Virus record (IMG/VR): IMGVR_UViG_3300031669_000155
Span: 1-31,271 of that record
Source of the DNA: a virus
DNA length: 31,271 bases
Strand: one strand, 5' to 3'
Of this stretch, positions 17,388-23,904 are shown one piece after another; the first letter of the stretch is position 1, and the number at the start of each line of letters is the position of its first letter. Made by a program: the position numbers and the translations under genes. Below the pieces are notes generated by a model that ran no database searches, was not told where the DNA came from, and saw only the letters and a list, made by a program, of their open reading frames with translations.

Positions 17388-18167
17388 ATGACTACTATTT
17401 TAAAAAACACTAAAATTAAAAACCTTGCTATAGATGGCTTTTTAAGCCCGCTAGACCTAAATCCTGCTGCGGCTTTCATTGAAAATAACGCATTATTTTC
17501 ACGTGGTGATAATGGCGACAAATTGCACACTCAAACCGATGACGCCGGGACAATAGGAATTCCAGAAACTTTTGTAACCTCGGGAAATGAACGGACAATT
17601 GAGCGGACGGGCGCGTTTAATTATAGCAGCTATTCGGTAGGGGGGAACGATTACAAAAATCGCGCTGCTTCAAATTCTGCTTATAATTTCTTGCACAACG
17701 GCTCGGATGCTGCGTTTATCGTGCTTTTAAAATTAGCTTTTCCGACCGCAACCCAGCTTGACGGCGTTTTTTCTACCTGCCGTCTTGGAGTTACCGGGGC
17801 GGGAACGGGCATATCTATTACGAGTGAAAGTCCACGCCGCGTTAGATTTTTTATCCAAAACGATACGAGTTTGGTTTTTAACAACACTTTTTCCCTCAAT
17901 GCGCCTAGCGATTGGCTATTGTTGAGTGGGCGATTGACTTCTACGAACGTAAAATTGTACGATGGCACTGATTTGAAGCTCGATATAAGCGGCGTTAGCG
18001 GACATGCGGTAGGGAACGCCATATCGAATTTGCAAATCTGGGGCAATACCGGCACGTGGAATTTGGACGGCTGGGGTAGAGCATTATATTTATATGATTA
18101 TTTGCCGGATGAGGATAAATTTATGAATGTGTTAAAAGGATTAAAAAACAATAGCTTAGGGGATTAA
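17388..18167 (+). CDS. Concanavalin/LamG-like lectin-domain protein
   Basis: This 259-aa protein begins 1 nt after the tail-fibre stop. From about residue 85 it follows a concanavalin A/LamG jelly-roll pattern: a strand AAFIVLLKLAF, then GISITSESPRRVRFFI, then WLLLSGRLTSTNVKLYDGTD, then a closing WGRALYLYDYLPDEDKF. In tail modules such proteins are usually accessory fibre tips that bind glycans. The family call is by pattern only. There is no signal peptide. Confidence 0.6.
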   Translation: MTTILKNTKIKNLAIDGFLSPLDLNPAAAFIENNALFSRGDNGDKLHTQTDDAGTIGIPETFVTSGNERTIERTGAFNYSSYSVGGNDYKNRAASNSAYNFLHNGSDAAFIVLLKLAFPTATQLDGVFSTCRLGVTGAGTGISITSESPRRVRFFIQNDTSLVFNNTFSLNAPSDWLLLSGRLTSTNVKLYDGTDLKLDISGVSGHAVGNAISNLQIWGNTGTWNLDGWGRALYLYDYLPDEDKFMNVLKGLKNNSLGD

Positions 18168-18170
18168 TTT

Positions 18171-18500
18171 ATGAATACCGCAGCAGCTTATTTGCTAGAC
18201 GAAACCGGAAAACAACTAGAATTATATGTTGAACCTGTTATTATAGACGACCGCCAACAACTGAAATTTCACGATAACGGGGAAACAATCGCGACGTTAC
18301 GTACTGCGGGCAAATATTCGCAGGATGTGGCAACAATAATTCAAGACGAAGCAGACCGGCTGGGCGTTGAAATTGAAGAGGAAACTCTTATCATATATCC
18401 CGATGACACTAAATATATAGATAGCACCGCGCAAGCAGCAATGCTGGCGCAGCTAATAGCTGAAGTACGCAGAATGGTATTTTTTGGATATATATCATGA
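18171..18500 (+). CDS. Hypothetical protein, 109 aa (tail/lysis block)
   Basis: The sequence is unrecognised. It has a beta-rich N-terminal half (LELYVEPVIIDDRQQLKFHD) and a helical C-terminus (STAQAAMLAQLIAEVRRMV). It follows the lectin-like gene by 3 nt and overlaps the endolysin start by 4 nt (ATGA). Position suggests a small fibre-associated or chaperone protein; this is inference. Confidence 0.65.
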   Translation: MNTAAAYLLDETGKQLELYVEPVIIDDRQQLKFHDNGETIATLRTAGKYSQDVATIIQDEADRLGVEIEEETLIIYPDDTKYIDSTAQAAMLAQLIAEVRRMVFFGYIS

Positions 18501-18979
18501 CACCTGATATTTTAAAAAATAACATTATTATTCCAACGCTTGAAATGCTGGACTTATCTAGCAAGTCAGCCACTGCATTGCTTTTCGGCACAGCTTGTGT
18601 TGAAAGCGATTGCGGGCGTTATATACGCCAATATGGTTTTGACTTGGACAGTAAAAAAGGCGCGTTTGGAATTTATCAGATGGAATTGGCAACGCACGAG
18701 GATATTTGGGCAAATTATCTACAATACCATCCAATGTTCGCTGAAAAAATGCGTAAAATTCGAGATTACAACGGTTCACCACAGCAGCAGCTCATGGCAG
18801 ACCCGATTTATGCCACAGCTATGGCGCGAGTGCACTACCTGCGCGTTTCAAAAAAATTGCCCCGTGCCGATGACATTGTTGCACTTGCAAGTTATTGGAA
18901 AAAGTACTATAATACTGAGGCTGGACAGGGACGCGTTACCGATTTTATCGGCAAATATAATCATTATGAGCTAATATAA
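18497..18979 (+). CDS. Lysozyme-like phage endolysin
   Basis: This 160-aa protein has a lysozyme/transglycosylase-like pattern: TACVESDCGRYIRQYG with the likely catalytic Glu, then KGAFGIYQMELATHEDIW, then an ARVHYLR helix and an ALASYWKKYYNT segment. This arrangement occurs in a family of small phage lysis proteins (E near an AxGxxQME motif). No signal peptide or membrane helix is seen, so export would depend on the holin at 21390. The start overlaps the previous stop by 4 nt. It is the last gene of the rightward block. Confidence 0.72.
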   Translation: MTPDILKNNIIIPTLEMLDLSSKSATALLFGTACVESDCGRYIRQYGFDLDSKKGAFGIYQMELATHEDIWANYLQYHPMFAEKMRKIRDYNGSPQQQLMADPIYATAMARVHYLRVSKKLPRADDIVALASYWKKYYNTEAGQGRVTDFIGKYNHYELI

Positions 18980-19104
18980 TTGTCGGGCGGGTAAAGCCTC
19001 GTTATGTTCCGAAGCAGAGTGGTTGCCAGTGGTGAGCGCATTGACGCTTTGGGCAGGCATGGCAGGTGCCGCCGCCAATCATCCTGCAAGCATTGCGCTT
19101 GCAG

Positions 19105-19136
19105 AGCCCGGTTGCCTGCGCGCCGGGCTAATTTTA
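19105..19136 (+). terminator. Terminator of rightward tail/lysis transcript
   Basis: A 7-bp stem AGCCCGG/CCGGGCT (19105-19129) with an 11-nt loop is followed by AATTTTATT. Immediately before it is an 8-bp hairpin CTGCAAGC/GCTTGCAG (19084-19104). It sits between the endolysin and the convergent pentapeptide gene. Confidence 0.6.
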
Positions 19137-19709
19137 TTGTATATAATTCCCATTAATTTCATCCATTTTTTTAAATATATTCTCTTTATGCTCATTCCAC
19201 CAATCTAAAGCATCGCTTGACATTTCAGCTATTTCTTCATCAGTAAAATTGCGCCATTTTTTATTTTCATGAAATTCGCAACCTATTTTTGTCCCATTCA
19301 GATGAATATTTGCGGTATATTTCTCTGTTTGATAAATTCTAATGTTTTTCGGTAAAATAGCCGCTTCTAAATACGCCCCGCTAAAATCCGCCGCGCATAA
19401 ATACGCCCCGCTAAAATCCGCGCAATATAAATTAGCCAGCCTGAAACAAACCACGCGCAAATCGGCCCCGCATAAATACGCCCCGCTAAACTCAGCCTCA
19501 CTAAAATCCGCTCCGCATAAATCCGCCCCGCGCAAATTAGCCCTGGTTAAATTCGCCCCCATTAAATTCGCCCGGCACAAATCAGCACCGCGCAAATCGG
19601 CCCCGGTTAAATCCGCCCCGCGCAAATCAGCCATTTCCCCCTCTGCCCCCTCGCTTATGTACCACATGTAGTGTTGTGCCAATATCACGTCCAATTTTTC
19701 TTTAAACAT
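19134..19709 (-). CDS. Pentapeptide-repeat protein
   Basis: Residues about 27-115 of this 191-aa protein are A(D/N)LxG pentapeptide repeats (GADLTGADLRGADLCRANLM and on), about 17 units, which fold as a right-handed quadrilateral beta-helix. A short helical N-terminus (FKEKLDVILAQHYMWYI) and a 75-residue helical C-terminus (NKKWRNFTDEEIAEMSSDAL) flank them. Some members mimic DNA and block gyrase (Qnr, MfpA); the negative surface here fits but proves nothing. GAAGGGG lies before the ATG. It is the last gene of the repeat-protein operon that starts at 21272. Cys replaces the usual residue in many repeats (DLCGAD, YLCAAD), echoing the Cys-rich neighbours. Confidence 0.85.
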   Translation of the reverse strand: MFKEKLDVILAQHYMWYISEGAEGEMADLRGADLTGADLRGADLCRANLMGANLTRANLRGADLCGADFSEAEFSGAYLCGADLRVVCFRLANLYCADFSGAYLCAADFSGAYLEAAILPKNIRIYQTEKYTANIHLNGTKIGCEFHENKKWRNFTDEEIAEMSSDALDWWNEHKENIFKKMDEINGNYIQ

Positions 19710-19723
19710 TTTATTCCCCTTCG

Positions 19724-19786
19724 CTAATTAGCTCTTCCATCAACAACTGGTAAATCTTCAAACTCAGTTTGCGTGTATATTTTCAT
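19724..19786 (-). pseudogene. Truncated third copy of the hexapeptide-repeat gene
   Basis: A 20-codon ORF starts by TAATG overlap at the end of the upstream paralogue and reads MKIYTQTEFEDLPVVDGR before a TAG. It matches the first 18 residues of both CSFGE paralogues (MKKYTQTEFDALPVIDGR) and then stops. The pentapeptide gene begins 14 nt later. It looks like a third tandem unit whose repeat body was lost or replaced, though it could act as a short leader peptide. Confidence 0.7.
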
Positions 19787-20412
19787 TATTTTACCTCAAT
19801 TTTATTACTAATAATTTCAGCCGGCTGTGAAGTTACGCAATCTGCGCCGAACGTACAGCCGCTATTAAAATGACAATGCTCGCCAAAGCCGCAATCATCG
19901 CCAAAGCCGCAATCATCGCCAAAGCTGCACTGCTCTCCAAAGCTGCAACATTCGCCAAAGCTGCAATCATCGCCAAAGCTGCAACATTCGCCAAAGTCAC
20001 AATTCTCGCCAAAGCTGCAACGCTTGCCAAAGCTGCAATCATCGCCAAAGCTGCAATCATCGCCAAAGCTGCAAAACTTGCCAAAGCTGCAAATATCCCC
20101 AAAGCTACAAAGCTCGCCAAAGCTGCAACATTCGCCAAAGCTACAAAGCTCGCCAAAGCTACAATGCTCGCCAAAATTACACTTCTCGCCAAAGCTGCAC
20201 CATTCGCCAAAGCTGCACCATTCGTCAAAGCTGCACCATTCGCCAAAGCTGCAACGCTCTCCAAAGCTGCAACGCTCGCCAAAGTCACAATGCTCGCCAA
20301 AATTACACTTCTCGCCAAAACTTCTTATTACGCTATAATCGCCTGTTGGGCATTGTTTTCTTCCCTCGACAAATGGTAAAGCATCAAACTCAATTTGCGT
20401 GTATTTCTTCAT
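19786..20412 (-). CDS. CSFGEx hexapeptide-repeat protein, short paralogue
   Basis: This 208-aa protein has a 30-residue head (KKYTQIEFDALPFVEGRKQC). About 26 hexapeptides of the form C-S/N-F-G-E/D-x follow (residues about 31-187), then a tail ending IISNKIEVK. The spacing Phe-Gly-x-x-Cys-x matches the hexapeptide pattern [LIV]-G-x-x-[STAV]-x of left-handed beta-helices, with Phe in the core and a Cys at each i+4 position. This would give three Cys ladders along the helix faces. I know of no function. Cytoplasmic, with no signal peptide. The start overlaps the stop of its longer paralogue (TAATG), so the two are coupled. Confidence 0.85.
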   Translation of the reverse strand: MKKYTQIEFDALPFVEGRKQCPTGDYSVIRSFGEKCNFGEHCDFGERCSFGERCSFGEWCSFDEWCSFGEWCSFGEKCNFGEHCSFGELCSFGECCSFGELCSFGDICSFGKFCSFGDDCSFGDDCSFGKRCSFGENCDFGECCSFGDDCSFGECCSFGEQCSFGDDCGFGDDCGFGEHCHFNSGCTFGADCVTSQPAEIISNKIEVK

Positions 20413-21185
20413 TATTTTATCTCAATTTTATTACTAATAATTTGAGCAGGCTTTGAAGCTACGCAATTTGCGTCAAACTTACAGCAGCTATTAAAATAGC
20501 AATATAATCCAAAGCTACACTTCTCGCCAAAGCGGCACTTCTTGCCAAAGCTGCAATACTCACCAAAGCTACACTTCTCGCCAAAGCTACAATGCTCTCC
20601 AAAGCTACAACGCTTGCCAAAGCTACACTTCTCGCCAAAGCTACACTTCTCGCCAAAATTACAATGCTCGCCAAAGCTACACTTCTCGCCAAAGCTGCAA
20701 CATTCGCCAAAGCTACAAAGCTCGCCAAAGCGGCAATACTCACCAAAGCTACACTTCTCGCCAAAATTACAATGCCCGCCAAAGCTGCAACATTCGCCAA
20801 AGCTGCAATTCTCTCCAGAGCTACAATCATCGCCAAAGCTGCAAAGCTTGCCAAAGCTACAACATTCGCCAAAGCTACACTTCTCTCCAAAGCTGCACCA
20901 TTCGCCAAAGCTGCACCATTCGCCAAAGCTGCACCATTCGCCAAAGCTGCACTGCTCTCCAAAATTACAATGCTCGCCAAAATTACACTTCTCGCCAAAG
21001 CTGCACCATTCGCCAAAGCTGCACCATTCGCCAAAGCTGCACCATTCGCCAAAGCTGCAAATATCCCCAAAGCTACAAGACTTGCCAAAGCTGCAACGCT
21101 TGCCAAAGCTGCAACATTCGCCAAAGCTGCAACGCTCGCCGAAACTGCACCATCCACCAAAGCTGCAATACCCGCCAAAACTTCT
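19855..21185 (-). repeat. 18-bp tandem repeats encoding the CSFGEx units
   Basis: Two runs (about 19860-20325 and 20500-21185) of an 18-bp unit, seen on the plus strand as ccaaagctgcaccattcg and close variants. Some neighbouring units are identical over 54 bp, as in the runs of GEW units near 20890-20950 and 21000-21055. This points to recent slippage or unequal crossing-over. Confidence 0.9.
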
Positions 21186-21272
21186 TATTAAGCTATAATC
21201 GCCTGTTGGGCATTGTTTTCTTCCATCAATAACCGGTAAAGCATCAAACTCAGTCTGAGTGTATTTCTTCAT
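20412..21272 (-). CDS. CSFGEx hexapeptide-repeat protein, long paralogue
   Basis: This 286-aa protein is first in the repeat-protein operon. It has the same head as its neighbour (KKYTQTEFDALPVIDGRKQC) and about 39 hexapeptides of the form C-S-F-G-E-x (residues about 31-265). Its tail (CVASKPAQIISNKIEIK) is also shared. The x position alternates among W, K, R, H, C, L and Y while C, F and G are nearly fixed. This is expected if C, F and G build a left-handed beta-helix core and x is exposed. GAGGAG lies before the ATG and a promoter lies at 21309-21337. Function unknown; candidates are host-enzyme inhibitor, metal or redox binding, or virion decoration. Confidence 0.85.
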   Translation of the reverse strand: MKKYTQTEFDALPVIDGRKQCPTGDYSLIRSFGGYCSFGGWCSFGERCSFGECCSFGKRCSFGKSCSFGDICSFGEWCSFGEWCSFGEWCSFGEKCNFGEHCNFGEQCSFGEWCSFGEWCSFGEWCSFGEKCSFGECCSFGKLCSFGDDCSSGENCSFGECCSFGGHCNFGEKCSFGEYCRFGELCSFGECCSFGEKCSFGEHCNFGEKCSFGEKCSFGKRCSFGEHCSFGEKCSFGEYCSFGKKCRFGEKCSFGLYCYFNSCCKFDANCVASKPAQIISNKIEIK

Positions 21273-21308
21273 TATTTTATCTCCTCAAAATTAATAACTA
21301 CAAAGACT

Positions 21309-21337
21309 ATTATTGTATATTATGTTGACATTGTCAA
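21309..21337 (-). promoter_or_regulatory. Promoter of repeat-protein operon with palindromic -35
   Basis: Minus strand: TTGACA (21337-21332), 17-nt spacer, AATAAT (21314-21309). The -35 lies in the perfect palindrome GTTGACATTGTCAAC (21324-21338), which could bind a dimeric repressor. The start of transcription would be about 30 nt before the GAGGAG site of the long CSFGE gene. Confidence 0.65.
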
Positions 21338-21355
21338 CCCAAAATAGCAATTATT

Positions 21356-21383
21356 TTGCATTATTTTTAAAATATGCTATTAT
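21356..21383 (+). promoter_or_regulatory. Holin promoter, probably leaderless
   Basis: TTGCAT (21356-21361), 16-nt spacer, extended -10 TGCTATTAT (TATTAT at 21378-21383). The holin ATG begins 7 nt after the -10 box, so no leader or ribosome-binding site would be present. Confidence 0.6.
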
Positions 21384-21389
21384 CAACGA

Positions 21390-21800
21390 ATGATTGGAGA
21401 CGCGCTAAAATTAATAACCACAGCTATAGACAAGATTTTCCCCGACAAAATTGAGGCGGAAAAGGCTAAAATAAAATTGCTTGAGCTTGAGCAAGCGGGG
21501 GAATTAAAAGAATTGGATGGCGCATACGGTGCAATTATCGCAGAGGCAAAAAGCACGGATAAATGGACATCACGCGCACGCCCTTCGTTTCTATATGTAA
21601 TGTATATCATGATTATCGCCGCAATTCCTATGGGGCTTTTATACGCCTACAGTCCGCAAACCGCTGAACATATAGCCCTTGGGATGAAAGAGTGGCTGGG
21701 GGCAATTCCTAACGCTCTGTGGAGTTTGTTCGGCGTTGGTTATGTTGGATATTCAGCGTCTCGTTCGTATGATAAGAGTAAAATCTTAAAGGATAAATAG
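21390..21800 (+). CDS. 3TM holin (gene-transfer-agent holin family)
   Basis: This 136-aa protein matches the GTA_holin_3TM family. An N-terminal amphipathic charged region (DKIFPDKIEAEKAKIKLLEL) is followed by KWTSRARPSFLYVMYIMIIA (family signature, first strong membrane segment about residues 66-87). A C-terminal membrane segment with GVGYVGYSASRSYDK closes it. Holins form membrane pores that release endolysin; the likely partner is the protein at 18497. The start lacks a ribosome-binding site. It is an isolated rightward gene between two leftward operons. Confidence 0.88.
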   Translation: MIGDALKLITTAIDKIFPDKIEAEKAKIKLLELEQAGELKELDGAYGAIIAEAKSTDKWTSRARPSFLYVMYIMIIAAIPMGLLYAYSPQTAEHIALGMKEWLGAIPNALWSLFGVGYVGYSASRSYDKSKILKDK

Positions 21801-21815
21801 GGCGGCTACAACAGA

Positions 21816-22055
21816 TCAAACATACACCCTCGAATAAAATTTTTGCACATTATCATAAGAAGAAACTAATTGTACTAAAAATGTGCCTAGCCCATAGTTT
21901 TTGCTTTGCATATCTTTAATTACCTCCTCTTGTGAAGGATAACTACAAATGACTTTCGAATTTACTATTGCAATATATTGGCCGTTATATTTCATGACTA
22001 AAGAATTTTTATTCTTTTCATAAAATTCAAATTCTTTTTTCAACTTATCAAACAT
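21816..22055 (-). CDS. DUF5678-like small protein
   Basis: This 79-aa protein contains KYNGQYIAIVNSKVICSYPSQEEV, close to the DUF5678 pattern of a short antiparallel sheet with a (Y/W)xAIVN(G/S)KV core, and ends with GTFLVQLV. DUF5678 proteins are small, of unknown role, often in mobile elements. Codon use is AT-rich (AAA, AAT, TAT) unlike the replication genes. Its start lies 3 nt from the stop of the membrane/coiled-coil gene upstream. Confidence 0.65.
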   Translation of the reverse strand: MFDKLKKEFEFYEKNKNSLVMKYNGQYIAIVNSKVICSYPSQEEVIKDMQSKNYGLGTFLVQLVSSYDNVQKFYSRVYV

Positions 22056-22057
22056 AA

Positions 22058-22429
22058 TTATTCGTTCGTCCTGCGCGTTGCGAGCTTAAAAATATGCTCT
22101 TCAAGTCTCACGATTGATTGCTCTAAAGAGCGTAAATTATTGTTTAATATCATAAATTGCTGCTCAACAATAATTGATAATTTGTCATCAATCGCGGCAT
22201 TTAGCTGTTCGATTTGCTCTTTGCGTGTTTTACGCTCCGCGGCCATCAACACTAATAAACCAACATCAAAAACAATCAGCAGCACAATCGCAAAAAATTC
22301 TATTTGCGACAGACCACTCGAAGCTGTGAATAACTGTGCATAAAACATTTTTCCATAGCGCAAAAAAGCATACGCCGCTAACAACGTAGCGGCTATAATG
22401 CTAAGATAAGACGGGAATTTTTTATCCAC
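22058..22429 (-). CDS. Membrane protein with coiled-coil tail
   Basis: Two hydrophobic helices, YLSIIAATLLAAYAFLRYG and EFFAIVLLIVFDVGLLVLMA, are followed by a charged coiled coil (RKTRKEQIEQLNAAIDDKLS to RLEEHIFKLATRR). I prefer the GTG start at 22429, which overlaps the upstream stop by 8 nt; the frame is open to a TTG at 22462. Two-helix plus coiled-coil layout occurs in phage superinfection-exclusion and accessory lysis proteins, but no family is recognised. Confidence 0.65.
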   Translation of the reverse strand: MDKKFPSYLSIIAATLLAAYAFLRYGKMFYAQLFTASSGLSQIEFFAIVLLIVFDVGLLVLMAAERKTRKEQIEQLNAAIDDKLSIIVEQQFMILNNNLRSLEQSIVRLEEHIFKLATRRTNE

Positions 22430-22820
22430 GTTTTTTAAAATATAAATATGTGCATAAAACAAGGCTGTACACAGATATGTGGTACAACATGCTCAAAATA
22501 AAATCTACGTGAGCGTGATTAAACATTCTATAGCTGTCCAAAATCGCGCCCGTCGAAATGCCGAGCCACCCACCAGCCGCCAATCCGCAAATAACGCTAT
22601 CATGTTTAACGCTTCTTATAGCGTTAAAACAGAGCATAAAACTAAATAACGCTCCAAAAATTTTGACGGCATTAAAAATCTGCACAAGGATCATTTGTTG
22701 CTGCGCGGGCAGGCACGAACCGATGACCAACACAGACAACGCAAAAACAATAAAACTAATAAAATATCTCATACGTGTCCCAGTAATTTTTAAATTAAAA
22801 CAAGATGTTGATATTATCAT
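22422..22820 (-). CDS. Four-helix membrane protein, unknown
   Basis: About four hydrophobic helices are visible: MRYFISFIVFALSVLVIGSC, LVQIFNAVKIFGALFSFMLC, ICGLAAGGWLGISTGAILD and FILSMLYHISVYSLVLCTYL. It ends in a short basic tail (YFKKRG). The ATG at 22820 has a weak GGTG upstream; an internal ATG at 22772 (MRYFIS) is also possible. It overlaps the next membrane gene by 8 nt, so the two probably work together. The family is not recognised. Confidence 0.65.
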   Translation of the reverse strand: MIISTSCFNLKITGTRMRYFISFIVFALSVLVIGSCLPAQQQMILVQIFNAVKIFGALFSFMLCFNAIRSVKHDSVICGLAAGGWLGISTGAILDSYRMFNHAHVDFILSMLYHISVYSLVLCTYLYFKKRG

Positions 22821-22873
22821 AATTTCACCAGTTTACAACATAATTCTTAAGGGTGCATTAGGTTTTTTTTATC

Positions 22874-22921
22874 CTACTCACTCAAAGCGTCTGCCAATGC
22901 TTTTTTAACATTTAATTTCAT
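22874..22921 (-). CDS. Micro-ORF after the recombinase gene
   Basis: A 15-codon ORF (MKLNVKKALADALSE) starts by ATGA overlap with the stop of the recombinase-like gene and ends in TAG. It may be the stub of a truncated gene or a coupling peptide. There is no independent evidence of expression. Confidence 0.3.
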   Translation of the reverse strand: MKLNVKKALADALSE

Positions 22922-23904
22922 AATGTTTTATCATTATCAAGTTCTGCCCTTTTTATTTCTTGAAACTTCCAATTTTCCATTATCTTGAGTAATTTACTTT
23001 CTTGTCCTCCAAACTCCTTTTCGTTTTCTTCCCACAAATCAGAAAATAAAGTGTGTTTTACTGGCTCTACTTTATCGTGATAATCACGAATATATAAAGC
23101 ACTCCCTGTATATTCTCCATTTGAATTTCTATCGCCAAATTGTTTCAGTGTTTTTAAATCCCCTTCCCATTCGCCTTTTGGATTTTTCCACGCAATAAGT
23201 CTTTTACTCCGTTTAGAAGCAGTTACTTCAACACTCCTGCCAGCATAAATTACAACCTTATCGTATTCTTGAATAAATTGTTTTCCATTTTTCAAAATTT
23301 TATCTTGTCTTGGAAAAATACGGACACGATAATCATATCCATTTTTGCTCAATATATTTTTAATTTTATTTCCAAAGTTATTCATAATATCTTCGGCTAA
23401 TTCCTCTTCATACTTCTTTTCTTTAATTTCCACTATCTCAACAATAATCTCTAAATTCCTAAAAATTGCGTCCAAGTATTCATATCCAAATCTTGCCAGC
23501 CTATCTTTATATTCGATTAAAATCCTCTCAACTTTTCCCTCGAAACACATCTTAATCAACTTATGTATTCCTTTTCGTTTTTCATTTATTCCGCTTGCTA
23601 TTTCGTCTATCATCAAATACTTGTGTCCCTTTTCTTCGGCGTGTTTTCTCAATCTGTCTTTTTGTCTTTCAAGGTTTTCTTTCTGTTTGGCGGTAGAACA
23701 TCTGGCGTAAATTACGGTTAGCCGTTCTTGCTTTTCTTTCTTAACTCCCATATAAGCGTCAAGATCATATTCTCTAAATCGTCTATGCTCACCGCTTGTT
23801 TTGAAAGAATTTAGTTTGCCGTTATTCGCTAATGTCTTTAACGAATTTATACTTATGCCGAGATATTTACTTGCTTCTGTTATTTTTAGTATGCGATTAG
23901 TCAT
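22918..23904 (-). CDS. IS607-like serine recombinase with foreign C-terminus
   Basis: The first ~190 residues of this 328-aa protein are an IS607-type TnpA. There is a MerR-like helix-turn-helix (LKITEASKYLGISINSLKTL, TSGEHRRFREYDLDAYMG). A serine resolvase domain follows, with the nucleophile in YARCSTAKQKENLERQ (Ser70) and the KDRLARFGYEYL motif. IS607 TnpA normally ends about 20 residues after an EEELVEDLI-like helix. Here, after EEELAEDI, an unrelated ~135-residue domain begins (MNNFGNKIKNILSKNGYDY; WKNPKGEWEGDLKTLKQF), perhaps a host gene fused in frame. ATG 23904 overlaps the endonuclease stop by 8 nt. No TnpB gene is adjacent. Confidence 0.8.
   Translation of the reverse strand: MTNRILKITEASKYLGISINSLKTLANNGKLNSFKTSGEHRRFREYDLDAYMGVKKEKQERLTVIYARCSTAKQKENLERQKDRLRKHAEEKGHKYLMIDEIASGINEKRKGIHKLIKMCFEGKVERILIEYKDRLARFGYEYLDAIFRNLEIIVEIVEIKEKKYEEELAEDIMNNFGNKIKNILSKNGYDYRVRIFPRQDKILKNGKQFIQEYDKVVIYAGRSVEVTASKRSKRLIAWKNPKGEWEGDLKTLKQFGDRNSNGEYTGSALYIRDYHDKVEPVKHTLFSDLWEENEKEFGGQESKLLKIMENWKFQEIKRAELDNDKTL

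Noticed and set aside
19023-19208. 61-aa plus-strand ORF with a hydrophobic end, possible small membrane protein
   Set aside because: It runs over hairpins and a terminator and then through the antisense of the pentapeptide gene; no ribosome-binding site.
19855-21185. CRISPR-like array of short repeats
   Set aside because: The 18-bp period is continuous with no unique spacers and codes for CSFGEx peptides in one frame; no cas genes are near.
19870-21198. Long plus-strand ORFs of Ala-Lys or Pro-Lys-Leu repeats
   Set aside because: They are antisense shadows of the CSFGE genes, open only because an 18-bp repeat lacks stops in several frames; no ribosome sites.
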